Shown: piece after piece, positions 19,060 through 27,172 of the stretch | Layout: the number at the start of each line of letters is the position of its first letter | How positions within the stretch are numbered: position 1 is the stretch's first letter | From: Xanthomonas pisi DSM 18956 | GTDB taxonomy: Bacteria; Pseudomonadota; Gammaproteobacteria; Xanthomonadales; Xanthomonadaceae | NCBI RefSeq assembly: GCF_001010415.1 | Contig: NZ_JPLE01000001.1 | Coordinates: 1-46,747 of the forward strand | Length of the DNA: 46,747 bases | Direction of reading: 5' to 3' | Program-made: the position numbers and the translations under genes | Notes under the pieces: generated by a model | The model's database searches: none | Told to the model about the DNA's origin: nothing | What the model saw: the letters and a program-made list of their open reading frames with translations, nothing else

Positions 19060-19780
19060 GGTTCCAACCGCCGCGCCCGGCGACGCGCCCCCGTGGGTGC
19101 TGGGGCTGGCTGTCTTGCTGGCGGTGGCGTATTCGCCGCTGGCGCATTGGGCCAACGCCAGCCATCGCCCGGAGCTTGCCGTCATCGCCGGTGCCTTGCT
19201 GGTGCTGACGGTGCTGATCGAACCGATGGCCGCGCGCCGGGCCTGGGCCTGGGCGCTGGCCGCGCTGACCTTGCTGGGCCTGGGCGCGTTGTGGCACTCG
19301 CCGTACGCGATGCTGGTACTGGCTGCGCCGCCGGTGGTGTTCACCGGCTGGGTCGCCTGGTTCTTCGGCCGCAGCCTGCGCCGTGGGCGCACGCCGTTGA
19401 TCACGCGCATTGTCGAAGGGCTGTATCGCCAAGCCGGCATGCCGATCACGACCGAGCAATACCGCTACACGCGCTGCCTCACCCTGGCCTGGGCGCTGCT
19501 GCTGTGCGGGTTGACCCTGCTCAACCTGGTGCTTGGCCTGTGCGCCGAGCCCAGCGGGGTGCTGGCGCAACTGGGCTACGCCTCGCCGCTGCCGATCAGC
19601 GATGAACGCGCCTCGTTGTTCGCCAATTTGCTGGTGTACGGCGTGGTTGGCGGGTTCTTTGTTGGGGAATACCTATTGCGCGGGCGCTGGTTTCCGCAGC
19701 GTCCCTATCGTAATCTGCCAGACTTCTTGCGCCAGATGGCGCGGCTCGGGCCGGACTTCTGGCGCGATCTGCTGCGCTGA
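19034..19780 (+). CDS. COG4648-type membrane protein of aryl-polyene cluster
   Basis: A 248-residue integral membrane protein with helices around PWVLGLAVLLAVAYSPLA, LAVIAGALLVLTVLIEP, WALAALTLLGLGALW, LVLAAPPVVFTGWVAWFFG, LTLAWALLLCGLTLLNLVLG and LLVYGVVGGFFVGEYLL. Conserved charged spots include RGRTPLITRI and EQYRYTRCLT. It corresponds to ApeG-like proteins found next to the carrier protein in aryl-polyene clusters (xanD in some Xanthomonas naming, I believe). No reaction is established; a role in anchoring or export of the carrier-bound pigment is inference. The start MSKPTRPSE overlaps xanC by 26 bp; no in-frame ATG lies between it and the first helix. Confidence 0.8.
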   Translation: MSKPTRPSEVPTAAPGDAPPWVLGLAVLLAVAYSPLAHWANASHRPELAVIAGALLVLTVLIEPMAARRAWAWALAALTLLGLGALWHSPYAMLVLAAPPVVFTGWVAWFFGRSLRRGRTPLITRIVEGLYRQAGMPITTEQYRYTRCLTLAWALLLCGLTLLNLVLGLCAEPSGVLAQLGYASPLPISDERASLFANLLVYGVVGGFFVGEYLLRGRWFPQRPYRNLPDFLRQMARLGPDFWRDLLR

Positions 19781-19832
19781 GTGCGTGGCCAGGGCAGCGA
19801 CGTACGTGCACAGTTTCGGGGACAAGACAAAA

Positions 19833-20582
19833 ATGCCGTTGGCAAGGATGCCGTCGCGCCTGGCGTGGGGTGTGTTCAATCTGCTGCAATTGGCGTTCAC
19901 GCTGACGTTTACCGCCGGCGGGATCGTGTATGCGCTGGCGTTGCTGGCGATCACCCGCGACGCCGATCGCCTGTTGCGCATGGGCAGCTGGATGTGGGCG
20001 CCGGTGCTGTTTCGCGGTGCGGGCGCCAGGGTGATCGTGGAAGGGCGCGAGCGTGTCGACTGGTCCAGGAACTATCTGTTCGTCAGCAACCACCAGTCCA
20101 TCATCGATATCTGCGCCCTGTTCCACGCCCTGCCGGTGCCGCTGCGCTTCCTGCTCAAGGAAGAAATGCTCAAGGTGCCGTTCGTGAACTGGTATGCGCG
20201 CGCCACCGGCATGCTGTTCCTGGACCGCGACAGCCGTCGCGCCGGTGCGCTGGTGCGCCGTCAGGCGGCCGCGCTGTTGCGCGAGGGCAAACAGTTGTGT
20301 CTGTTTCCCGAAGGCACCCGCAGCCGCAGCGGCGCATTATTGCCATTCAAGGCCGGGCTACTGCAGGCCGCTATCGATGCTGGCGTCCAGGTTGTCCCGG
20401 TGGCGCTGGACGGCTGCGGCAAGGTGCTGCCCGTGGATGGCGTGTTCAGGGTGCGTCCCGGCATCATCCGCGTACGCATCGGCGAGCCGATCGCGGTCAC
20501 CGGGCCGGATGCGCCGGATCGCCAACAATTGACCGAGCAGGCACACAAGGCCGTGGCTGCAATGCTTCAACCCAGGATCTGA
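19833..20582 (+). CDS. PlsC-family 1-acylglycerol-3-phosphate acyltransferase-like protein
   Basis: A 249-residue membrane-bound acyltransferase. Motif I is NHQSIID (H87 and D92, the HX4D dyad), motif II is near GMLFLDRDSRR, motif III is FPEGTRSRSG and motif IV is VVPVALDG. One hydrophobic segment near the N-terminus anchors it (NLLQLAFTLTFTAGGIVYALALL). In aryl-polyene clusters such enzymes are thought to esterify the polyene to a lipid or glycerol head. The start may instead be the Met at 19848; neither has a strong ribosome site. It follows the membrane protein gene by 52 bp in the same operon. Confidence 0.88.
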   Translation: MPLARMPSRLAWGVFNLLQLAFTLTFTAGGIVYALALLAITRDADRLLRMGSWMWAPVLFRGAGARVIVEGRERVDWSRNYLFVSNHQSIIDICALFHALPVPLRFLLKEEMLKVPFVNWYARATGMLFLDRDSRRAGALVRRQAAALLREGKQLCLFPEGTRSRSGALLPFKAGLLQAAIDAGVQVVPVALDGCGKVLPVDGVFRVRPGIIRVRIGEPIAVTGPDAPDRQQLTEQAHKAVAAMLQPRI

Positions 20583-20593
20583 GTTCCGCGCTT

Positions 20594-20881
20594 ATGGATT
20601 TCGTCGTGCCGCATGATCATCCCTGCCTGCCCGGGCACTTTCCGGGTCGCCCCGTGGTGCCTGGCGTGGTCGTGCTCGACCATGTGCTGCAGGCCGTGGA
20701 AGCGCTGCATGGCCCGCGCGCCGCGGCACGGCTGCCGCAGGTGAAGTTCGTGCAGCCGTTGCTGCCCGGCCAGACCGCGTCGGTCGTGCTGGAAGGTGAG
20801 GGTCCGCGCTGGCGCTTCCGCGTGCAGCGTGCCGGCCAGATGCTGGTCAGCGGCGAACTGGTGGCGGAGGCGGCGCAATGA
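20594..20881 (+). CDS. FabA/FabZ-like hotdog 3-hydroxyacyl-ACP dehydratase
   Basis: A short, 95-residue single-hotdog protein with the dehydratase signature HDHPCLPGHFPGRPVVPG, where H15 is the expected catalytic histidine, and VKFVQPLLPGQ further on. It corresponds to ApeI-type enzymes and should form the conjugated double bonds of the polyene from 3-hydroxyacyl-XanC. It starts 11 bp after the acyltransferase stop and overlaps the next gene as ATGA (20878-20881). Confidence 0.85.
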   Translation: MDFVVPHDHPCLPGHFPGRPVVPGVVVLDHVLQAVEALHGPRAAARLPQVKFVQPLLPGQTASVVLEGEGPRWRFRVQRAGQMLVSGELVAEAAQ

Positions 20882-21852
20882 GCAGTCAGTGGAAGCAACG
20901 CCCGGAAGGCGGCGGACGTTTCGCGCTGTGGCTGATCCGCGGCATCGCCCAGCACGCCGGACGCGCGGTGGGACGCGCGCTGTTGTACCCGATCACGCTG
21001 TACTTCCTGCTGGTGCGTGCGCCCGAGCGTAGCGCCTCGCGTGCCTATCTGACGCGCGTGCTGGATCGCCCGGCCACGCTGCGCGATGTGGCGCGGCATA
21101 TCCACACCTTCGCCTCGACGATCCTGGACCGCGTCTACATGCTGTGCGGGCAGATGCAGCGCTTCCGCGTCGACATCACCGGGCTGGATCAGCTGCATAC
21201 GCAGATGGACCGTGGTCGCGGCGTGCTGATCTTCGGCTCGCACCTGGGCAGTTTCGATGCGCTGCGCGTGCTGGCCACCGAGCGCCCGGACGTGCAGGTC
21301 AAGGTGGTGCTGGACAAGGCCCACAACCGCGCGATGACCGACCTGCTGGGCGCACTGAACCCGCAGCTGGCCGCCAACATCATCGATGCCGGCATGGACG
21401 CGACCTCGATCGTCATGGCGATCAAGGACGCCACCGATGCCGGCGCGCTGGTGGCGCTGCTGATCGATCGCCCGCGCGAAGGCGACCCGGCGTTGCCGGC
21501 GATGTTCCTCGGCCGCAACGCGATGTTCCCGACCTCGCCGTGGCTGATCGCCGCTGCGCTCAAGGTGCCGGTGGTGCTGGCGTTCGGCCTGTATCGCGGC
21601 GGCAACCATTACGAGCTGGCGTTCGAGACCTTCAGCGAAGGGCTGGACGTGCCGCGCAGGCAACGTGCGCCGGTGCTTGCCGTGCTCATGCGCGATTACG
21701 CCGCCAGGCTGGAACATTACACACGCTACGCGCCGTACAACTGGTTCAACTTCTACGATTTCTGGAACACTCACCATGCCGATGCGCCGCACCCTGCCGT
21801 GGATGCTGATACTGCTGTTCAGCGCCGCACCGCTATGCGCCGCACCGCCTGA
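20878..21852 (+). CDS. LpxL/HtrB-like lysophospholipid acyltransferase
   Basis: A 324-residue protein of the bacterial lipid A biosynthesis acyltransferase family. The HX4D dyad is H122/D127 in SHLGSFD, after GVLIFG. Further family features are ALVALLIDRP and an aromatic patch YAPYNWFNFYDFW near the end. In this setting it probably acylates the polyene or its glycolipid carrier rather than lipid A; that is inference. ATGA overlap links it to the dehydratase. Its last 77 bp overlap the LolA-like gene in another frame, so the final residues (from about HHADAPHP) are of low-complexity, overlap-imposed composition. Confidence 0.87.
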   Translation: MSSQWKQRPEGGGRFALWLIRGIAQHAGRAVGRALLYPITLYFLLVRAPERSASRAYLTRVLDRPATLRDVARHIHTFASTILDRVYMLCGQMQRFRVDITGLDQLHTQMDRGRGVLIFGSHLGSFDALRVLATERPDVQVKVVLDKAHNRAMTDLLGALNPQLAANIIDAGMDATSIVMAIKDATDAGALVALLIDRPREGDPALPAMFLGRNAMFPTSPWLIAAALKVPVVLAFGLYRGGNHYELAFETFSEGLDVPRRQRAPVLAVLMRDYAARLEHYTRYAPYNWFNFYDFWNTHHADAPHPAVDADTAVQRRTAMRRTA

Positions 21853-22423
21853 GACGCTGGACGTCGGCCAGGTGCTGCAGCGCCTGGCCCGACCGGCCCC
21901 GGTCAGTACCGAGTTCGTCGAGCTGCGTGGTTCTGCGCTGCTGAAAACGCCGTTGCGCGTGCAGGGCCATTACCGTCGCCCGGATGCGCAGACGCTGGTG
22001 CGCGAGGTCAGTGCGCCGTATCGCGAAACCACCACCTTGCGAGGCGACGAAGGCGTGCTCGAACGCGAGGGCAAACCGCCGCGCAAGTTCGCGTTGAGCC
22101 GCGTGCCCGAGCTGGCCGGTCTGAAGTCCGGCTTCGGTGCGCTGCTGTCGGGAGATCGCGCGTTGCTGGAGCAGCAGTATCGCCTTGGCGGGCAAGGCAC
22201 GCCGCAGGCCTGGCAACTGACCCTGCAGCCAAAGGACGCCACAGTGGCCAAACAGGTGCGCGAGCTGCGTCTGTACGGCAGCAATGACGAGCTGCGCTGC
22301 ATCGAAAGCGTTCCGGCCAAGGGCGATGTGCAACGCACGCTGCTGGCCGCCGCTGCACGTGCGGCGGCCGGCGTCAACGATGCCGCAGCGCTGACGACGC
22401 TCTGCCACGGTTCGGGCGCATGA
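21776..22423 (+). CDS. LolA-like outer-membrane carrier protein
   Basis: A 215-residue exported protein with a signal peptide (MPMRRTLPWMLILLFSAAPLCAAPP) and a LolA/DUF-like beta fold: FVELRGSALLKTPLRVQGHYRRPDA and later ALSRVPELAGLKSGFGALLSGD. LolA-like members of aryl-polyene clusters (ApeL) are thought to ferry the lipid-like pigment across the periplasm. A start at 21782 is equally possible; both lie well inside the upstream acyltransferase gene. The stop overlaps a small downstream frame as ATGA (22420-22423). Confidence 0.82.
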   Translation: MPMRRTLPWMLILLFSAAPLCAAPPETLDVGQVLQRLARPAPVSTEFVELRGSALLKTPLRVQGHYRRPDAQTLVREVSAPYRETTTLRGDEGVLEREGKPPRKFALSRVPELAGLKSGFGALLSGDRALLEQQYRLGGQGTPQAWQLTLQPKDATVAKQVRELRLYGSNDELRCIESVPAKGDVQRTLLAAAARAAAGVNDAAALTTLCHGSGA

Positions 22424-22569
22424 CCACGCACGGGCAGATCCCGTCGGCCGTGGTCAAAAATGCCAGATCGTGTGCTCTCGACCAGCCCGTCGTCGCACTG
22501 CCGACCGATACCGTTCGCGGCTCGCGTATCGTCCGTTGCAGTGAGGCGGTTGCATGCGGTTTGAATTGA
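22420..22569 (+). CDS. Putative 49-residue coupling peptide upstream of exporter copies
   Basis: An ATG overlapping the LolA-like stop (ATGA) opens a 49-codon frame that ends at 22567-22569, 16 bp inside the first copy of the exporter start. The peptide (MTTHGQIPSAVVKNARS...) has no recognisable family. Its position would let ribosomes run from the LolA-like gene into the exporter copies. It may be only a translated leader, or not translated at all. Confidence 0.35.
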   Translation: MTTHGQIPSAVVKNARSCALDQPVVALPTDTVRGSRIVRCSEAVACGLN

Positions 22570-22778
22570 ACGCAAACCGCCGCATTGGGCTGGCCTTGCT
22601 GTGGCTGGCCTTGCTGGTGGTGGCCGGATTCTGGTTGAGCGAGACGCTCAAGGTCACCGGCGATCTGCGCAAATTCATGCCCGCCCTCCGCAGCAAAAAA
22701 ACACCGAAGTTGCCCGATGCCGCGCGCGCGGCCGGTGGACGTCCAGCCATCGCAGTGAGGCGTTTGCATGCCGTTTGA
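22554..22778 (+). pseudogene. Truncated exporter copy 1 (74 residues)
   Basis: It encodes the first 43-44 residues of the MMPL exporter, including its first transmembrane helix (GLALLWLALLVVAGFWL). A 30-residue unrelated basic tail follows (from LRSKKTPKLPD), then a stop. The stop TGA lies 11 bp inside the start of copy 2. It is either a non-functional duplication remnant or a one-helix micro-protein. Confidence 0.7.
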
Positions 22779-22992
22779 ATTGAACGCAAATCGCCGCATT
22801 GGGCTGGCCTTGCTGTGGCTGGCCTTGCTGGTGGTGGCCGGGTTCTGGTTGAGCGAGACGCTCAAGGTCACCGGCGATCTGCGCAAATTCATGCCCGCCC
22901 TCCGCAGCAAAAAAACACCGGAGTTGCCCGATGCCGCGCGCGCGGCCGGTGGACGTCCAGCCATCGCAGTGAGGCGGTTGCATGCGGTTTGA
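22768..22992 (+). pseudogene. Truncated exporter copy 2 (74 residues)
   Basis: It has the same structure as copy 1, with Pro in place of Arg at residue 2 and Glu in place of Lys in the tail (KKTPELPD). Its stop lies 11 bp inside the start of the full exporter, so translation could be handed on directly. Confidence 0.7.
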
Positions 22993-25348
22993 ATTGAACG
23001 CAAACCGCCGCATTGGGCTGGCCTTGCTGTGGCTGGCCTTGCTGGTGGTGGCCGGATTCTGGTTGAGCGAGACGCTCAAGGTCACCGGCGATCTGCGCAA
23101 ATTCATGCCCGCCCCGCGCACGCCGGCGCAGAAACTGCTGATCGAAGAACTAGGCGAAGGCCCCGGCTCGCGCTTGTTGCTGATGGCCTTGTCCAATAGC
23201 GACCCGGCCACCCTGGCCGAGCAATCGCAACAGGTGCGCCAGGCGCTCGCCGCGCAGCCGGCGCTGTTCGAGTTGGTCGGTAACGGTGGCACTGCCGGGT
23301 TGGAGGCGATTCCGGAGCGCTTGCTGCCGTATCGCTATCTGCTCAGCGACAGTTTCGACGCCGCGATGCTGGACGCGGCGACGCTCGAAACGGCGCTGCA
23401 GTCACGCGTGCAGGATCTGGGCTCGCCGGCAGCGGCGATGGTGGAGCCGCTGCTGCCGCGCGACCCGACGCTGGAAGTGCTGCATCTGGCCGAGACCCTG
23501 CAGCCGGCGGCCGCCCCGCAAACGCGCAATGGGGTGTGGTTCGATCGCGCCGGGACCTCGGCCCTGTTGATCGTGCAGACGCATGCGGCCGGCTTCGATC
23601 CTACCGGCCAGCAGCTGGCCTACGACGCTGTGCAGGCGGCGTTCGCCAAGGTCAGCAAGGGCACCACGACGCAGCTGACCTTGACCGGCCCGGGCGCATT
23701 CGCGGTGGAGATCACCGCGCGCACCCAGGGCGAGTCGCAATGGATCGGCACGCTGGATACCGTGGGTCTGGTGCTGTTGCTGATGATCGCCTACCGCAGC
23801 TGGAAGATTCCGGTGCTGGGCGTGTTGCCGCTGGCGAGCGCGGGGCTGGCCGGACTGGGCGCGGTGGCGCTGCTGTTCGACGGCGTGCATGGCATCACCG
23901 TGGCATTCGGCTTCACGTTGATCGGCGTGGTGCAGGATTACCCGATCCACCTGTTCAGCCATCAACGTCCCGGTCTGGATCCACGTCAGAACGCGCGGCA
24001 TTTGTGGCCGACGCTGGCGACCGGCGTGGTGTCCACCTGCATTGCGTATGTGACCTTTCTGTTTTCCGGCGTGGATGGCCTGCGCCAGCTGGCGGTGTTC
24101 ACCATTGCCGGCCTGGCCACTGCAGCGGTGACCACGCGTTGGCTGTTGCCGTGGCTGATCGACCCGGCTCCGCGCGACTACGCCGATTCGCGCCTGTTGG
24201 CCGGGCTGTGGCGCGGCATCGCGCGCTTGCCGCGGCCACGCGTCAGCCTGGCGGTGATCGCGGTGATCGGTCTGGCGGTGATCGCCTTCGCGCCCGGCCA
24301 GTTCTGGCAGAACGACCTGTCCAAGCTCACCCCGGTGCCGCCCAAGGCCTTGGCGCAGGACACCCGCCTGCGTCAGGAGCTGGGCGCGCCCGATGTGCGT
24401 TACGTGCTCGCGCTGTCTGCAGCCAGCGATGAGGCGGCGCTGCAGGCCAGCGAGCGCCTGCGGCCGCGGCTGGATGCGCTGGTGCGCGACGGTGCCCTGA
24501 CCGGTTACGACATGGCCGCGCGGTATCTGCCCAGTGCCAGGACCCAGCAGGCGCGTCAGGCCAGGTTGCCGGATGCGGCGCAGGCACGCGCGCTGACCGA
24601 GCGCGCGGTGGCGGCCACGCCATTCCGCAGCGATGCGTTTGCGCCATTCCTGCAGGATCTGGATGCCGCCAGGCGCGCGCCGCCGCTGCTGCCGAAGGAT
24701 CTGACCGGCTCGCCGCTGGCCACCTCGGTGGGCGGCCTGCTGCTGGGGCGCGGCGATCGTACGACCGCCCTGGTGTCGTTGACCGGCTTGCATGATCCGG
24801 CGCTGTTGGCTGCGGCGGTGCAGGGCAGCGGCGCGCAATTGCTGGATCTCAAGGACGCGTCCGAATCGCTGGTGGCCGCCTACCGCGGCCGGGTGCTGGG
24901 CGCCCTGGGTGTGGCGGCGTTGCTGCTTGCAGTGACGGTGGCGATCGCATTGCGCAGCCCGCGCCGCATCGTGCGTGTGCTGTTGCCGATGGCGCTGACC
25001 ACCGTGCTGATCCTGGCGATCCTGCGCGGCGTCGGGGTGGAGCTCAACCTGTTCCACCTGATCGCGTTGATTCTTGCCGCAGGCTTGGGCCTGGATTACG
25101 CCTTGTTCTTCGATCATGCCGGCGACGATCACGCCGATCAACTGCGCACGCTGCATGCATTGATCGTCTGCAGCCTGATGACATTGCTGGTGTTCGCGCT
25201 GCTGGCCGCCTCCAGCATCCCGGTGCTGCGCGCGATCGGCAGCACGGTGGCATTGGGCGTGTTGTTCAATTTCATCCTGGCGTTGCTGGTGTCGCGCGAA
25301 CCGGCATTGGAGCGCACACGCAGTGGAGCATCGCATGCAGGGACGTGA
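22982..25348 (+). CDS. MMPL/RND-family exporter of aryl-polyene cluster
   Basis: A 788-residue inner-membrane transporter laid out as two halves: a first helix (residues 11-29), a large periplasmic domain, five helices, then the same plan again. Typical RND/MMPL elements are GVVQDYPIHLFSH (a charged helix-4 segment) in the first half and LAAGLGLDYALFFDH in the second. In aryl-polyene clusters the equivalent protein (ApeM) is thought to move the pigment lipid from the inner membrane to the LolA-like carrier encoded next door. The ATG at 22982 gives a normal N-terminus; two truncated copies of this start lie directly upstream. The end overlaps the next gene. Confidence 0.9.
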   Translation: MRFELNANRRIGLALLWLALLVVAGFWLSETLKVTGDLRKFMPAPRTPAQKLLIEELGEGPGSRLLLMALSNSDPATLAEQSQQVRQALAAQPALFELVGNGGTAGLEAIPERLLPYRYLLSDSFDAAMLDAATLETALQSRVQDLGSPAAAMVEPLLPRDPTLEVLHLAETLQPAAAPQTRNGVWFDRAGTSALLIVQTHAAGFDPTGQQLAYDAVQAAFAKVSKGTTTQLTLTGPGAFAVEITARTQGESQWIGTLDTVGLVLLLMIAYRSWKIPVLGVLPLASAGLAGLGAVALLFDGVHGITVAFGFTLIGVVQDYPIHLFSHQRPGLDPRQNARHLWPTLATGVVSTCIAYVTFLFSGVDGLRQLAVFTIAGLATAAVTTRWLLPWLIDPAPRDYADSRLLAGLWRGIARLPRPRVSLAVIAVIGLAVIAFAPGQFWQNDLSKLTPVPPKALAQDTRLRQELGAPDVRYVLALSAASDEAALQASERLRPRLDALVRDGALTGYDMAARYLPSARTQQARQARLPDAAQARALTERAVAATPFRSDAFAPFLQDLDAARRAPPLLPKDLTGSPLATSVGGLLLGRGDRTTALVSLTGLHDPALLAAAVQGSGAQLLDLKDASESLVAAYRGRVLGALGVAALLLAVTVAIALRSPRRIVRVLLPMALTTVLILAILRGVGVELNLFHLIALILAAGLGLDYALFFDHAGDDHADQLRTLHALIVCSLMTLLVFALLAASSIPVLRAIGSTVALGVLFNFILALLVSREPALERTRSGASHAGT

Positions 25349-25784
25349 CGCCATCGCCGCCTTGATCCCGCACCAGGGCAGCATGTGCCTGTGGGACGAG
25401 GTCGTGAGTTGGGATGCGCAGCGGATTGTGTTGCGCAGTCATGCGCATCGCAGCGACATGCATCCGCTGCGTGCCGATGGACGTCTGCGCGCCGTGCATC
25501 TGTGCGAATACGGTGCGCAGGCCATGGCGGTGCATGGCGGCCTGTTGGGGCGCGAGTCCGGCAAGCCGGTGCGCCCGGGCATGCTGGTCGCGTTGCGGGG
25601 CGTGGAGTTGCACGTGACCCATCTGGACGCGTTGCCCGACGCCATCGAGTGCGAAGCGCAGGTGCTGATGCAGGGCGAGGACAGCCAGCAATACAGTTTC
25701 CGCCTGACCCATCAGGCGCAGCTGCTCGCCGAAGGGCGCGCCACGGTGATGCTGGGCGCGGCGCAGGCCGCCGAGGCCTCGTAG
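25335..25784 (+). CDS. ApeP-like hotdog dehydratase
   Basis: A 149-residue (or 153, from a GTG at 25323) hotdog-fold protein. The N-terminal IPHQGSMCLWDEV is the signature of the second dehydratase type in aryl-polyene clusters (3-hydroxylacyl-ACP dehydratase, ApeP-like), with CEYGAQAMAVHGG on the central helix. It would work with the FabZ-like enzyme at 20594 in forming alternate double bonds. It overlaps the exporter gene end by 14 bp. Its stop codon TAG is supplied by the first bases of a REP-like repeat (25781 onward), so the repeat may have trimmed or replaced the original end. Confidence 0.82.
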   Translation: MQGRDAIAALIPHQGSMCLWDEVVSWDAQRIVLRSHAHRSDMHPLRADGRLRAVHLCEYGAQAMAVHGGLLGRESGKPVRPGMLVALRGVELHVTHLDALPDAIECEAQVLMQGEDSQQYSFRLTHQAQLLAEGRATVMLGAAQAAEAS

Positions 25785-25846
25785 GAGCGCGCTTGCGCGC
25801 GATGGCTTTGGCGGTGATGCCGCATCGCGCGCAAGCGCGCTCCTAC
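25781..25846. repeat. REP-like inverted repeat pair (GTAGGAGCGCGC type)
   Basis: Two perfect 24-nt arms, 25781-25804 (starting GTAGGAGCGCGCTTG) and 25823-25846 (ending GCGCGCTCCTAC), are separated by 18 nt. The GTAG head is the hallmark of REP sequences mobilised by RAYT transposases. It forms a very stable hairpin between two genes of the xan operon and could cause mRNA stabilisation or partial termination. Confidence 0.88.
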
Positions 25847-25948
25847 ATGAAGTGGGCGATCAATGCTGGATCTATTCCTGCGCCTGCTGCGAGCCGTTAG
25901 GATGACGCTCTTTCCGCCGTCGTTGCTGCGGCTTCCATCGAGACGTCC

Positions 25949-26686
25949 ATGAGCACATCCATTCCACAGCGCCGTGCCTTGGTCACCGGCGGCAGCGGCG
26001 ATCTTGGCGGTGCGATCTGTCGCCATCTGGCAGCGCAGGGGCGGCACGTGATCGTGCATGCCAATCGCAATCTGGCGCGCGCGCAGGAGGTGGTTGCCGC
26101 CATCGTGGCCGACGGCGGCAGCGCCGAAGCGGTGGCCTTTGATGTGGCCGATGCGCAGGCCAGCGGTGCGGCGCTGGAACGCCTGCTGGAAGCCGGCCCG
26201 ATCCAGATCGTGGTCAATAACGCCGGCATCCACGACGATGCGCCGATGGCAGGCATGAACGCCGAGCAGTGGCATCGGGTGATCGATGTCTCGCTGCACG
26301 GGTTTTTCAATGTCACCCAACCGTTGTTGTTGCCGATGGCGCGCACGCGCTGGGGCCGCATCGTCAACGTGTCGTCGGTGGCGGCCGTGCTGGGCAATCG
26401 CGGTCAGACCAATTACGCCGCAGCCAAGGCGGCACTGCATGGCGCGACCAAGTCCTTGTCGCGCGAGATGGCCAGCCGCGGCATCGCGGTCAATGTGGTG
26501 GCGCCGGGCGTGATCGAAAGCGAGATGGTCGGCGAAAGTTTCGCGCCGGACGTGATCAAGCAACTTGTGCCAGCCGGGCGTGTCGGCAAACCCGACGAAG
26601 TCGCCGCGCTGGTCGCCTTCCTGTGCTCGGAATCTGCCGGTTACATCAATGGCCAGATCATCGGCATCAACGGTGGTATGGGCTAG
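25949..26686 (+). CDS. 3-oxoacyl-ACP reductase (SDR, FabG-like)
   Basis: A 245-residue short-chain dehydrogenase. The cofactor motif is TGGSGDLG (13-20), followed by NNAG (90-93). The catalytic residues are S142/S143 in IVNVSS, Y156 and K160 in YAAAK, and PG-VIESEM near the end. It matches FabG length and layout, so it should reduce the 3-keto group of the growing polyene on XanC with NADPH. It is the last plus-strand gene of the cluster and is separated from the dehydratase by the REP-like hairpin. Its TAG stop interlocks with the stop of the convergent gene (CTAG, 26683-26686). Confidence 0.92.
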   Translation: MSTSIPQRRALVTGGSGDLGGAICRHLAAQGRHVIVHANRNLARAQEVVAAIVADGGSAEAVAFDVADAQASGAALERLLEAGPIQIVVNNAGIHDDAPMAGMNAEQWHRVIDVSLHGFFNVTQPLLLPMARTRWGRIVNVSSVAAVLGNRGQTNYAAAKAALHGATKSLSREMASRGIAVNVVAPGVIESEMVGESFAPDVIKQLVPAGRVGKPDEVAALVAFLCSESAGYINGQIIGINGGMG

Positions 26687-27144
26687 ACCGCATCGAAGTT
26701 GATGTAGTTGCATTCGCCATGCATCACGGATGCCTTGGTAATAAGCACCTCATCTCCAGCACGACTAAGCGTGTGGATATATTCCAGATGCCCTGAAGAA
26801 GTCTTGAGGAACGTATAGACCTCGGCAGTCTTGCCTGGATAAACAACCAGCATGGACACCGAGCTGGTGCCGCGACTCAGAAGCATGACCTTTGCTCCCT
26901 CCTCGCGAGCTGAAACTATCTCCTTACGTACATCTACATACGTCAGGTCGTAGTCATTCCCGTGCTTTGACAGTTTGGTCAGGCCACCCGTGATCTTTTC
27001 ATCGTTCCAGCCACTGTCTTTTGCCGTGATGATGCCTGTCTCGGCGTAATAGCCCTTTCCTGACGGATTTGAGCATGCAGCAATTTCTTCCGCGTGCGTC
27101 GGCGCACTAAACGCAAGCAAGGTTACGAAGTAGCCATACTTCAT
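26683..27144 (-). CDS. Exported hypothetical protein inside the xan cluster
   Basis: A 153-residue protein starting MKYGYFVTLLAFSAPTHAEE, a clear Sec signal peptide; AGAGAG lies upstream. The mature part is rich in Lys, Asp, Thr and Tyr and has only two cysteines (one in AACSNPSG, one in GECNYINF), which could bridge the ends. I do not recognise it. The gene is visibly lower in GC than the xan genes on both sides and lies on the opposite strand to the ketoreductase, so it looks like an insertion. Stop codons of both genes share CTAG. Confidence 0.75.
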   Translation of the reverse strand: MKYGYFVTLLAFSAPTHAEEIAACSNPSGKGYYAETGIITAKDSGWNDEKITGGLTKLSKHGNDYDLTYVDVRKEIVSAREEGAKVMLLSRGTSSVSMLVVYPGKTAEVYTFLKTSSGHLEYIHTLSRAGDEVLITKASVMHGECNYINFDAV

Positions 27145-27172
27145 CCACGTATCTCTCTGCACGTAATAAAAC

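Larger units (their letters stand above)
22538..23114 (+). repeat. 214-bp tandem triplication of exporter gene start
   Basis: Copies begin at 22538, 22752 and 22966 (each GCAGTGAGGCG). Copies 1 and 2 are 214 bp: about 149 bp of exporter start (to ATGCCCGCC) plus a 65-bp spacer (22687-22751, 22901-22965). Copy 3 runs on into the full gene. The spacer holds palindromes GCCGCGCGCGCGGC and TGGACGTCCA. Copies differ at scattered bases (for example AAG versus GAG before TTGCCCG), so they are not identical artefacts. Confidence 0.92.

Noticed and set aside
22538..23114. Triplication as an assembly error
   Set aside because: Copies differ at several bases and include a 65-bp spacer not present in the intact gene, so simple misassembly of one locus is unlikely, though long reads should confirm.
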